A DNA stretch of 64,000 bases from Marininema halotolerans (GTDB taxonomy: Bacteria; Bacillota; Bacilli; Thermoactinomycetales; DSM-45169), in contig NZ_FPAA01000002.1 of NCBI RefSeq assembly GCF_900116235.1, positions 248,001-312,000 of the forward strand, read 5' to 3'. Within the stretch, counting starts at the first letter, position 1; each line of letters opens with the position of its first letter. Both the position numbers and the translations under genes were made by a program. Shown one piece after another: positions 1 to 9,361 of the stretch. Below the pieces are notes generated by a model. It was not told where the DNA came from, ran no database searches, and saw only the letters and a program-made list of their open reading frames with translations.

Positions 1-1626
1 CTCAGCATGCTCAGGAAGAAGAAAGGCAACCGGCTGCCCCTCTGTAGGCGCCTGAGTGAATTCCATTGATGGAGGAGACGAACGTAATTGTTTGATCACA
101 TCCGCTATATCCTTTACCACAAAGGAACGACGAACAGGAAATTCACGCCGTCCCACCTGCAGGGTATACGCAAGATCGGCTAGGGAAATTTCCGGATGCG
201 CAGCACAATACGCAGCTAGATTCTTCGCCATCTGGGACAACGCTTTATCACTACGAGCAGAGAGTAGCAAAAGATGTTGATCCGTCGCTGTTGTTTCACT
301 TGTGATCGTAGGTGCTTCCTCCAGAACTACATGGACATTGGTGCCCCCAAATCCAAAGGCACTCACCCCTGCACGACGGGGATAGATTCCATCTGTCCTC
401 CATGAGGCAAGTTCCTTCGTAAGGTAGAGGGGACTATCTACTAAATCGATTTTCGGATTTGGCTGGTTAAAATGAAGGCTAGGCGGCAACTGTTGGTGTT
501 TCAGTGAAAGGATCGTTTTAATTAACCCCGTGACACCCGCCGCTGTATCTAAATGACCGATATTACTCTTTACAGTGCCAATCCCACAAAATGCTTTTCG
601 TTTTGTATCAGAAAACGCGCGCTTAATTGCCTCAATCTCAATCGTATCGCCTAGTGCTGTCGCAGTCCCATGGGTTTCAATATAGGAAATGCTCTCTGCT
701 TCGACCTCAGCAAAGCGATAGGCAGCTCGAATCACTTCCGCTTGTCCCTCAACACTCGGCGCAGTATATCCCACTTTGCGCTCGCCATCATTATTGGCTG
801 CAGATCCCTTGATGATGGCATGAATGGTATCGCCATCTTCCAGGGCATCCTCCAATCGCTTGAGCACAACAACCCCTGCTCCATCACTAAAAATTGCTCC
901 CTTGGCACCCGCATCAAAGGCACGGACCTTTCCATCAGGGGATGCCGTCATCCCCTCTTCGTAGAGGTAACCCTCCTTCGTAGGATAAGAGACCCGTACA
1001 CCCCCAGCTACTGCGATGGAACATTCTCCCGTCAACAAGGATCGACTTGCCAGATGAACACTGAGTAAAGAGGTTGAGCATGCTGTATATAGCGTAAAGG
1101 AGGGTCCCTTCAGCCCCAGTTTGTAGGAGGTTAGCGTGGAGATTGCATCCTTGTAACACAAGGTCCCTGCTTCGGAAAACTCAGCGGCACTACTACTATT
1201 GAGAAGGGGAGTTTGCTTCATCCAATTAAAATTGGTAGCGGCACCCACATATAGGCCAATAAGTCCCGGATAAGTTTTGGGATCAACCCCTGCCATCTCA
1301 AGTCCTTCCCAAACAATTTCTTGCAGAATGCGGATTTGCGGATCCGTAATCTCCGCTTCCCGTGGTGAGTATGAGAAAAAGGAAGCATCGAACTTTTCGA
1401 TATCTTCAAGATATCCCTTGGCCTTTACATAATTAGGCTTCTTTACCTGTTTGGGATCAACCCCCGCCTCAATCAGTTCCTCCTCACTAAACTGCGAAAT
1501 CGATTCAACACCCTGTTTCAGGTTTTCCCAAAATTGATCAAGATGCTTCGCTCCTGGAAAGCGGCCGCTCATCCCGATAACCGCGATTTCCAACCCCGTT
1601 TTCCCATGATCGCCTAGGTGGCTCAA
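1..1626 (-). CDS. Type I polyketide synthase, N-terminal part (KS, start of next domain); runs off the left edge
   Basis: About 542 codons are visible and there is no stop before the window edge. The first ~430 residues are a ketosynthase with a complete catalytic set: Cys in TACSTS, His in the ETHGTATALGD segment and His in KSNIGHLDTAAG. It extends the chain delivered by the upstream megasynthase. The start is taken as TTG at 1626, because GGGAGG lies 7 bases before it and the reading begins LSHLGDHGKTGLEIAVIGMS. The gap to the preceding gene is only 19 bases, so both are co-transcribed. After the KS comes the usual linker (LADLAYTLQVGRREFP) and then FLLPEHAE where a cis-acyltransferase normally begins with a FxFPGQGSQ-like motif. 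This may be a degenerate AT or another domain; the edge prevents a decision. KS identity is certain. Confidence 0.93.
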   Translation of the reverse strand, partial: MSHLGDHGKTGLEIAVIGMSGRFPGAKHLDQFWENLKQGVESISQFSEEELIEAGVDPKQVKKPNYVKAKGYLEDIEKFDASFFSYSPREAEITDPQIRILQEIVWEGLEMAGVDPKTYPGLIGLYVGAATNFNWMKQTPLLNSSSAAEFSEAGTLCYKDAISTLTSYKLGLKGPSFTLYTACSTSLLSVHLASRSLLTGECSIAVAGGVRVSYPTKEGYLYEEGMTASPDGKVRAFDAGAKGAIFSDGAGVVVLKRLEDALEDGDTIHAIIKGSAANNDGERKVGYTAPSVEGQAEVIRAAYRFAEVEAESISYIETHGTATALGDTIEIEAIKRAFSDTKRKAFCGIGTVKSNIGHLDTAAGVTGLIKTILSLKHQQLPPSLHFNQPNPKIDLVDSPLYLTKELASWRTDGIYPRRAGVSAFGFGGTNVHVVLEEAPTITSETTATDQHLLLLSARSDKALSQMAKNLAAYCAAHPEISLADLAYTLQVGRREFPVRRSFVVKDIADVIKQLRSSPPSMEFTQAPTEGQPVAFLLPEHAE

Positions 1627-1645
1627 TGGATTTTCCCTCCCTTAA

Positions 1646-4600
1646 CTACTGTCGTTTACTCAAGCGAGCCAATGTATTTTTCATGACGGCCTTTCCTTTG
1701 CCGATCTCTTGGCTAGACGACGTCGACTCTTCCCTGTGCCCACGACGGCTCAAGTATTGGGCAAGGGCATGAATCGACGAATGCTCATACAGGGTGACTA
1801 CGGGTAACTCACATTGGAACAAATCCTTTATTTTGGTATTGACACGTACTAGATCAAGGGAGCTCATTCCTAAATCAAAGAAATTATCATGGATCCCCAC
1901 CTGCTCATAGCCAAACAACTGTTGTATTAATTCACTTAGCTGTTGCTCGATTTCATTGGATGGGGCAACAAAGTCGACGAGAAGATCCGTCCGTTTTTGT
2001 TTCGGTTGATTTTTTCCCCCTTGATCCAGCAGTTCCGTATAATGCCTCACCCCTTCAGTTAATTTCCAATGTAGATCCACTGGAGATGCTACCACTTGGG
2101 GATGATCGTGCCTGATAATACGCTGGAAAACCTTCACCCCTTCTTCCACGGTCACTCCATCCCCCAACACTTTTTGCACATCGGTGTTTAATTGCTTGGC
2201 CCATATCTTTGCAGATTGCAACGACATCCCTACTTCTTGCCAGTCAGGCCAGTTGATCGATACGGTATAAATCCCATCTCGTAGAGTTTTATAGACGGCA
2301 AAAGCATCTAAAAATTCATTCGCAGCACTATATCCGCTTTGTCCAAATTTCATATGGTAAGCAATGTTGCCAATGGATGAACAAAGGACAAAGAAATCAA
2401 GGGGTTCTTCCTTGAGCAGCGAGTCCAGAAGCAATGTACCCGTCACCTTCGGTGCGAGGATGGCATCATTTTTCTCCTTATCTCGATTCATAAGAATACC
2501 TAGGTAATCGGCAACACCCGCGGCGTGTACGACGCCATGGATACTACCGAATCGCTCCTTTGCCTTACTAAGCACGCGATGCAAGTCGGCTTCTTGTGCC
2601 ACATCCCCTTGTCCAACAAACACCTCGGCGCCCTGGCTTTCCATTTCACGGATGGCATGAATAACCGTCCTCATATGCACATCCTGCTCTTCTTGCTTTG
2701 TTATCCAACGATCCCATTCTTGGCGAGCTGGAAACGCTGAGCGTCCCAATAAGATCAATTTGACACCCGGCACTTTCTGAGCCAGATCCCTAGCAATAGC
2801 AAAGCCAATTCCCCCAAGTCCCCCTGTAATTAGATAAGTGCCTCCCTCACGTAAGCGGGGACTTCTTTCCTCGGCCTGCTCAAGAAAAGTTTGCTGAACC
2901 GTTGGTACCCAGCGATGGCGACCACGATAGGCCACCACTAAATCCGAGGCATCACTTTGGCACTCTTGGATAATCGCATGGATAAAAAAGGGTTCTGATA
3001 ACCCTTGGTCCATATCCAACGTGCGACAGCTAACAGAAGAGAACTCCAGACCACAGATTTTAGTAAAGCCCAAGATCGTCGCTCGTTCGGGAGCAAGGGC
3101 AGTTTCTGTCCCGGTCACTTCGCTCATACCCTCGGTCAGCACATATAGTTGCCGCTTTCCTTCATACTTGCCAAGGGCCTGTGCCAAATAGAGCAAAGAG
3201 TAATACCCGTGAGTCATTGCTTGATTCATCCGTTGTTCAGACAATATTTCTTCCTCAACTGGGTGACAGCTCCATGCGTGCAGGATTTTTTGCGGAAGAG
3301 AGCCTCTTCGTTCTAAATCCGCAAAAAGCTCTCGATAGTCCGCTTTTTGTTGTCCATGAAGGGTATAGGAATCTTCTGCTATACGAGCAAACCATTCCCC
3401 TTGGCGTACAACAATGACCCTCTTCCCTTGATATCGTAATTGCTTCATGAGGGCTTCTAAGCGATTTTGGTGATCGATAAAGAGAAGCCAAACCGCCTGC
3501 TCGCCTTCGTTTGTTCGCACTGACGAGGAAGTAGGGAGGGAACTCCGCTCCCACGAGGGTACGTAAAACCACTCATCCATATTGCTCCGTTTTTCTCCGC
3601 GATGACTCTGAGGTGAAGGCGACTGCTTTGGATCCGTGGGGAAGCGATTTTTCTCAAAGGGATAGGTGGGTAGTGAACATCGCTGCCTTTTTTCATCTCC
3701 ATAATACCCTCGCCAATCGACCCCTCCTCCCAGCATCCACAAACGACCAATTTGTTTGAGTAAATGAGCCTGATCATGCACCAAGTCAAGGGGGTGACGT
3801 AGAAGGTGCAGGGAAGTCTGTTCTTTGGTTCGATGGGGATGAATCTGAACAAAGGTCGACAATACACGTCCTGGCCCCACTTCTAGACAGACCCCTTGCG
3901 CTGTACTGAGAAGCTCCGACAATCCCTTGGAAAATTGGACGGTTCCCCGTAAATGTTGCACCCAATAGTTTGGCGAAGTGGCTTGTTCATGGGCAATCCA
4001 TGTCCCGGTCACATTGGAAATGTAGGGGATCTGGGGAGGGAAGAGGCGAACCTTCTCTACTTCTCTCTCAAATGGAGCAAGAATCGGGTCCATCATACGA
4101 GAATGAAAGGCATGAGAGGTGTATAGCACCCTGGTCTTTACACCACGCTCAGATAAGATACGATCCAACCTTTCAATAGCCGTTGTCGGACCTGAGAGAA
4201 CGACCTCACTCGGTAAATTCACTACAGCAAGATCGACCTCGCCCCTTAACAGTTCCTTTATCTCCTCCTCCGATCGATTCACACTCAACATGGCTCCTGT
4301 AGGGAGTGATTGCATCAATTTCCCTCGAACAGCTACCAGATGAAGCGCATCCTCAAACGACATCACCCCGGCCACACAGGCCGCCACATATTCGCCAACA
4401 CTATGCCCAATCATCCGCTGTGGAACAACACCCCAATGGATCAGAAGCGTAGCCAATGCATATTCCACCAAAAAGAGAATCGGCTGGGTTAGTTTTGTAT
4501 CTTTTAGCCGCTGGTTTGCTTGATCTTCTTCTCCCTTACTTGGATATAGGATCGAAGGCACATCCAACTGAAGGTGCTTCCTTAACAACACAAAACCCCG

Positions 4601-7600
4601 ATCCATTTGTTCTCGAAAAAAAGGTTCACGATCATACAGATCACGAGCCATGTTCACATACTGGGATCCCTGACCAGAAAAGAGAAACATAACGGGACGA
4701 GTTGAGGTCGCATGAGCCATTTCCTTCACACTACGTAATTGGGCAATGGCCTCCCCTGAATCCTTCGCTACAACCACACGACGATAAGGGAAGTCCTGCC
4801 GGCCGACGTGCAAGGTATACGCCACATCAGCCAGCCTTTTATCCGGTTCTTTTTCTAAATCGCTGGCTACATTCTCCGTCATCACTTCCAATACCGCTTC
4901 CGATTTCGCTGACAGAGTCAATAACTGCCACGCTCGTTTCTGGGATGATACCGAATACTCGGGTGCCGGTGCCGATTCGAGTACCACATGCGCATTGGTT
5001 CCCCCCATTCCAAAGGAGCTAACTCCAGCTCGAATCACACCATCACCGAGGGAAGATAATGTTGTATTAACGCGGAAGGGATTGTTCCCAAAATCAATCC
5101 TTCGATTGGGATGCTGATAATGAAGGCTAGGGGGTACTTGCCTGTGATAAAGGGTTAAAACGGTCTTAATCAACCCAGCAACCCCTGCTGCTGCATCCAA
5201 ATGTCCAATATTTGTCTTTACCGATCCAATCAATACACGCCCTGGCTCTTGTTCACCAAAGGCCAGGGTTAAGGCTTCTATTTCAAGGGGATCCCCGAGC
5301 GTTGTGCCTGTTCCATGGGTCTCAACATAGGAAATCTCCTCTGGCTTTACTCCAGCCATTTGTTGTGCCGCTTGGATCACAGCAGCTTGCCCCTCTACAC
5401 CAGGGGCTGTAAATCCAGCCTTACGTGCACCATCATTGTTGACAGCGGCGCCTTTGATCACTGCATAGATCGTATTACCATCGCGTTTGGCATCCGCTAG
5501 CCGCTTGAGCAGAACTACTCCGACACCGTTGCCACCGACGGTTCCAGCCGCTTCTTCATCAAAAGCGCGGCAGTGACCATCCGGCGAATGAATCATCCCT
5601 TCCTCATACAAATAGCCCGCTTTGGTGGGATAGGTCACACTGACTCCACCAGCAAGTGCTGCATCACATTGTCCATGAATCAGATCCGACCAGGCCTTCT
5701 CTATTGCCACAAGGGAAGTGGAACATGCCGTTTGTATGGTAACCGCAGGTCCTGTTAGATTGAGTTTGTAAGCGAGACGGGTCGCAAAGACATCCTTTTC
5801 ATTGAGCAACATCGCTTGAAATTCATCGAGGGAACTTGTACTCTTCCCAGCCACCGAGCGTAACCAATGAAAGTTAGGGGAGCCACCGACATACACACCG
5901 ACCCGTACTCCCTGGCTTTCTTCAGACTCCCCAGCATGCTCCAACGCTTCCCAGGCACATTCATGGAGAATGCGGAGTTGCGGATCCATCCATTCGGCTT
6001 CTTTCACCCCATAATCAAAGAACTGATGATCAAAGGCATCGGTATCCTCTAAATAACCCTTTGCTCGCACATAATTAGATGATTGCAGTTGTTCCTCGGG
6101 GATGCCCGCCTGGCGTAATTCATCCTCCGTAAATACACGGATCGATTCGACTCCCTGTTGCAAATTCCGCCAAAACTCTCCTACATCGGAGGCGCCAGGC
6201 ATCCGAGCCGCCATGCCAACTACCGCCACATCACAGTGATCGGATCGGATCGGCGTTGAATGAGTGAGTACTTTCTTCCTTCCTCCCCGGTAATAACTAG
6301 CCTGGTCATCAATGGTGGGGTAACGGAAGAGGGTGGTCATGGTCATTTCCTTGGTAAAGGTGCTACGAAGTCGTGATAATAGACGAATCATTTTCAGCGA
6401 GTTACCACCCACATCAAAAAAATTTTCATGGAGGCCCACATGTTGCAAGTCGAGCACATCTTGCCATACCTTTGCCACAGTGGACTCCACATCATCCTGG
6501 GTTTGTTCATGTCCCCCGTGATTCTGCTGAACTTCCTTCCAGGGTGGTAATGCCTTGCGATCCACTTTTCCATTGGCGGTAAGAGGAATCTGCTTCAGGA
6601 AAACAAAATAAGCAGGGATCATATAGGTAGGGACTTTCTCTCCCAAATTTTTACGCAGTGCTTCATGGGAAATCTCTCGATGGGTGACCACATAGGCACA
6701 CAATTCCTGACTGCCCGCTGAATCACTCATGGCTACGACCACGGCTTCTTTGATGGCTGTATGCTGTTGTAAGTGATGCTCAATTTCGCCGGTCTCAATG
6801 CGATAACCACGAATTTTCACTTGATGATCGATTCGACGGATATACTCCATTTCACCGTTTTCCAATAAGCACACCAGATCACCTGATCGATATAACCTTT
6901 CCCCAGGGCGATAGGGATTTTCAATAAAACGGGTCGCATTTAATTCAGGACGATTTAAGTAGCCTCGGGCAACACCGCCGCCCCCTACATATAATTCGCC
7001 CTGCATCCCCCGAGGTATCAAGCGCTGTTGTGCATCCAGCACATAACATGCATAAGTTGGCAAGGAGACGCCAATCGCACTTTGATTGCTTTGAATTTCC
7101 TTATCGCTAATCTCCTTATACGTGACATGGACAGTTGTTTCTGTAATCCCATACATATTGACTAGCACCGTCTCAGGAGATCGCTTTCGCCAGCTCTGGA
7201 GTAAACCCGGTTTCAACCGTTCCCCACCAAAGGTGATAAGGCGGAGCGCAAAGGTTTGATCAGGAAACTCCTCTACGACCTGTTGGAAGAGATAAAAGGC
7301 AGAGGGAGTTTGGTTTAATACGGTTACTTTTTCTTCCGCCACTCGTCTTACAAGCTGATAGGTATCGCGGAGGGTCTCTTTTGGCACAATGACCAACCGA
7401 CCACCATGTAGCAACGCCCCATACATCTCCCAAACTGACATATCGAAACAATAGGAGTGAAACAACATCCACGTATCGTGCTTGGAAAAATGAAACTGGC
7501 TGGGATGATGCATGACCAGCTGTATCACATTACGATGTTCGATCATCACACCCTTGGGACGACCCGTCGTCCCTGAGGTATAGATCACATAAGCTAGATG

Positions 7601-9361
7601 GGAGGGATCCCCATCAGACTCTGGTAAAACCGTTCCCTTTAAAGCCTCTTCTTCGAAACCAGTAGAAAAGTCCTCGATCGTTAGAAGCTCCCCTGCAAAC
7701 GTTGCCTTCTTCTGAAATTGCTTTGAAGTAATCAACCACTTTGCTTCACTGTCCTCAAGGATGAAGGAAACCCTCTCCTCAGGAAAGTCCGGTTCTATCG
7801 GGACATACGCCCCACCCGCTTTCAAGATCCCGAGCAGAACTGCGATCATATCAAAGGAGGGTTCCAGCATCACCCCAACCAGTGAATCAGGTTGCACACC
7901 CCGTTGCTGAAGGAAACCCGCTACTCGATTCACTCGCTCCTGCAATTGACGATAGGTCATGTGCTCCTGACCATAAGTTAGCGCGATTTCCTCAGGGTTC
8001 TCCCTCACTTTCTGCTCAAAGCATTCATGAATCGTCAGCGCAGGGTAGGTTACTTCCGGTTGCAATCCCCCTTGTGACAAATCCCTCTGTTCCTCCTGGC
8101 TCATCATGGATAGGGATGCGACAAGTTGCATATCATCCGCGATCATTTCGTCTAGAAGTCCGAGAAAATGATCCGACATTCGGGATACCATCGTTTCCTC
8201 AAAAACACCCTCAGGCCACATCATCACTAACTTCATTGACGCAAAGCATTCAATGGACACCGTAAGATCGAAGTTCGTTAGCTCATGCATGTGATAATCG
8301 GTCACTCTTAAAATCTCATCTTCTTTAGTCAATTGCTCAATATCCAAGGGGTAATTTTCTACCACAACGATGGTGTCAAAGGAATGATCGACATCGACGA
8401 GAGAAGTACTTTCATACTCCGACCGCTTCAGTAGATCTTGATGGACTTGCTGCAACAAATCCATTACCTTCTGCCCCTCGCGATGGGTAACGCGAAGCGG
8501 TGGGGTATTAATAAAAAGCCCCACCATCTCTTTCACACCTGGAAAGGTACCTCCCCGCCCAGATACAGTCGTACCAAAGAGAACATCCTGAGAATTTTGA
8601 TACCGCTGTAAAAAGACTCCCCAAGCGGCATAAAACAGTGTTGCCAAGGTGATTCCCTGATTGCTCGTAAATTCTCTGATTCTAGCACTCCGATCCTCAC
8701 TAAGGAATTGGGTATAGGTTCGCGCTGCTAATCCCGTCGACGGGGTGCTTGATAAGGGAACAGGCTTTTCAAATCCCGCAAGGTAGGTTTGCCAAAAATG
8801 TTGTTGTTGTGATCGGTCCTGGCTTTGTAGCCAACGGATGAATTCTTTAAATTTTGCTTTGTCAGGTACGGTTGGCGAGTGACCCTGTACCAGTGCACGA
8901 TAGGCATTCATAAACTCCAGAAGGATGATCCCATTACTCCAGCCATCAAAAAGAATATGGTGGTGACGAAGAATCATCTCATACTCTGTCTCCCCCAAAC
9001 GGCACAACTCCACAGAAAAGGGGACCTTTTGTAAATCATACGCCTCTTCATCTCCTATCACCTCACCCTCACTGAACAGGATTCGAGGAGGCTGTTGCTT
9101 GAGTACGATCTGTACTGGATGCTTAACTCCCTCCCAACGAAATACCGTACGAAGCATTTCGTTCGCCTGAACCACTTGCTGCCAGGCCTTCTCAAACAAC
9201 ACCCTCGAGATTTCACCTGACAAATGAAGACGAAGTTCCTCACAGTACATGTTGCTATATGGTTCCTTTAAATAATGAAAAAACAATCCTTCTTGAAGTG
9301 GCGTCAATGCCAGGACATCTTCGACCTCTTCCTTTCGGATTTTCCTTGCCTCCGTCATCAA
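1646..9361 (-). CDS. Hybrid NRPS-PKS megasynthase, C-A-PCP-KS-AT-KR-ACP
   Basis: A 2571-residue assembly-line enzyme. Condensation domain at ~1-430 with HHHILFDG (His 133-135, Asp139). Adenylation domain at ~450-960 with YTSGTTGRPKG. Carrier domain with Ser988 in GGNSL. Ketosynthase at ~1040-1470 with Cys1213 in TACSTS. Acyltransferase at ~1555-1870 with Ser1654 in GHSVGEY and the HAFHS motif typical of malonyl-CoA selection. Ketoreductase at ~2170-2400 with GGLGGIG. Carrier domain with Ser2501 in GMSSL. Aligning by eye to GrsA, the adenylation pocket reads D-M-W-N-T-G-M-V-H plus the A10 Lys, close to the known threonine code DFWNIGMVHK. The module should add a Thr-like residue, extend it with malonate and reduce to a beta-hydroxyl. 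The start overlaps the stop of the seryl-adenylation gene (ATGA), implying translational coupling. Confidence 0.96.
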   Translation of the reverse strand: MMTEARKIRKEEVEDVLALTPLQEGLFFHYLKEPYSNMYCEELRLHLSGEISRVLFEKAWQQVVQANEMLRTVFRWEGVKHPVQIVLKQQPPRILFSEGEVIGDEEAYDLQKVPFSVELCRLGETEYEMILRHHHILFDGWSNGIILLEFMNAYRALVQGHSPTVPDKAKFKEFIRWLQSQDRSQQQHFWQTYLAGFEKPVPLSSTPSTGLAARTYTQFLSEDRSARIREFTSNQGITLATLFYAAWGVFLQRYQNSQDVLFGTTVSGRGGTFPGVKEMVGLFINTPPLRVTHREGQKVMDLLQQVHQDLLKRSEYESTSLVDVDHSFDTIVVVENYPLDIEQLTKEDEILRVTDYHMHELTNFDLTVSIECFASMKLVMMWPEGVFEETMVSRMSDHFLGLLDEMIADDMQLVASLSMMSQEEQRDLSQGGLQPEVTYPALTIHECFEQKVRENPEEIALTYGQEHMTYRQLQERVNRVAGFLQQRGVQPDSLVGVMLEPSFDMIAVLLGILKAGGAYVPIEPDFPEERVSFILEDSEAKWLITSKQFQKKATFAGELLTIEDFSTGFEEEALKGTVLPESDGDPSHLAYVIYTSGTTGRPKGVMIEHRNVIQLVMHHPSQFHFSKHDTWMLFHSYCFDMSVWEMYGALLHGGRLVIVPKETLRDTYQLVRRVAEEKVTVLNQTPSAFYLFQQVVEEFPDQTFALRLITFGGERLKPGLLQSWRKRSPETVLVNMYGITETTVHVTYKEISDKEIQSNQSAIGVSLPTYACYVLDAQQRLIPRGMQGELYVGGGGVARGYLNRPELNATRFIENPYRPGERLYRSGDLVCLLENGEMEYIRRIDHQVKIRGYRIETGEIEHHLQQHTAIKEAVVVAMSDSAGSQELCAYVVTHREISHEALRKNLGEKVPTYMIPAYFVFLKQIPLTANGKVDRKALPPWKEVQQNHGGHEQTQDDVESTVAKVWQDVLDLQHVGLHENFFDVGGNSLKMIRLLSRLRSTFTKEMTMTTLFRYPTIDDQASYYRGGRKKVLTHSTPIRSDHCDVAVVGMAARMPGASDVGEFWRNLQQGVESIRVFTEDELRQAGIPEEQLQSSNYVRAKGYLEDTDAFDHQFFDYGVKEAEWMDPQLRILHECAWEALEHAGESEESQGVRVGVYVGGSPNFHWLRSVAGKSTSSLDEFQAMLLNEKDVFATRLAYKLNLTGPAVTIQTACSTSLVAIEKAWSDLIHGQCDAALAGGVSVTYPTKAGYLYEEGMIHSPDGHCRAFDEEAAGTVGGNGVGVVLLKRLADAKRDGNTIYAVIKGAAVNNDGARKAGFTAPGVEGQAAVIQAAQQMAGVKPEEISYVETHGTGTTLGDPLEIEALTLAFGEQEPGRVLIGSVKTNIGHLDAAAGVAGLIKTVLTLYHRQVPPSLHYQHPNRRIDFGNNPFRVNTTLSSLGDGVIRAGVSSFGMGGTNAHVVLESAPAPEYSVSSQKRAWQLLTLSAKSEAVLEVMTENVASDLEKEPDKRLADVAYTLHVGRQDFPYRRVVVAKDSGEAIAQLRSVKEMAHATSTRPVMFLFSGQGSQYVNMARDLYDREPFFREQMDRGFVLLRKHLQLDVPSILYPSKGEEDQANQRLKDTKLTQPILFLVEYALATLLIHWGVVPQRMIGHSVGEYVAACVAGVMSFEDALHLVAVRGKLMQSLPTGAMLSVNRSEEEIKELLRGEVDLAVVNLPSEVVLSGPTTAIERLDRILSERGVKTRVLYTSHAFHSRMMDPILAPFEREVEKVRLFPPQIPYISNVTGTWIAHEQATSPNYWVQHLRGTVQFSKGLSELLSTAQGVCLEVGPGRVLSTFVQIHPHRTKEQTSLHLLRHPLDLVHDQAHLLKQIGRLWMLGGGVDWRGYYGDEKRQRCSLPTYPFEKNRFPTDPKQSPSPQSHRGEKRSNMDEWFYVPSWERSSLPTSSSVRTNEGEQAVWLLFIDHQNRLEALMKQLRYQGKRVIVVRQGEWFARIAEDSYTLHGQQKADYRELFADLERRGSLPQKILHAWSCHPVEEEILSEQRMNQAMTHGYYSLLYLAQALGKYEGKRQLYVLTEGMSEVTGTETALAPERATILGFTKICGLEFSSVSCRTLDMDQGLSEPFFIHAIIQECQSDASDLVVAYRGRHRWVPTVQQTFLEQAEERSPRLREGGTYLITGGLGGIGFAIARDLAQKVPGVKLILLGRSAFPARQEWDRWITKQEEQDVHMRTVIHAIREMESQGAEVFVGQGDVAQEADLHRVLSKAKERFGSIHGVVHAAGVADYLGILMNRDKEKNDAILAPKVTGTLLLDSLLKEEPLDFFVLCSSIGNIAYHMKFGQSGYSAANEFLDAFAVYKTLRDGIYTVSINWPDWQEVGMSLQSAKIWAKQLNTDVQKVLGDGVTVEEGVKVFQRIIRHDHPQVVASPVDLHWKLTEGVRHYTELLDQGGKNQPKQKRTDLLVDFVAPSNEIEQQLSELIQQLFGYEQVGIHDNFFDLGMSSLDLVRVNTKIKDLFQCELPVVTLYEHSSIHALAQYLSRRGHREESTSSSQEIGKGKAVMKNTLARLSKRQ

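Noticed and set aside
2525-8265. Several plus-strand reading frames of 60-130 codons opposite the megasynthase gene
   Set aside because: They are shadows of a long high-quality minus-strand gene, with no family features or ribosome binding sites.
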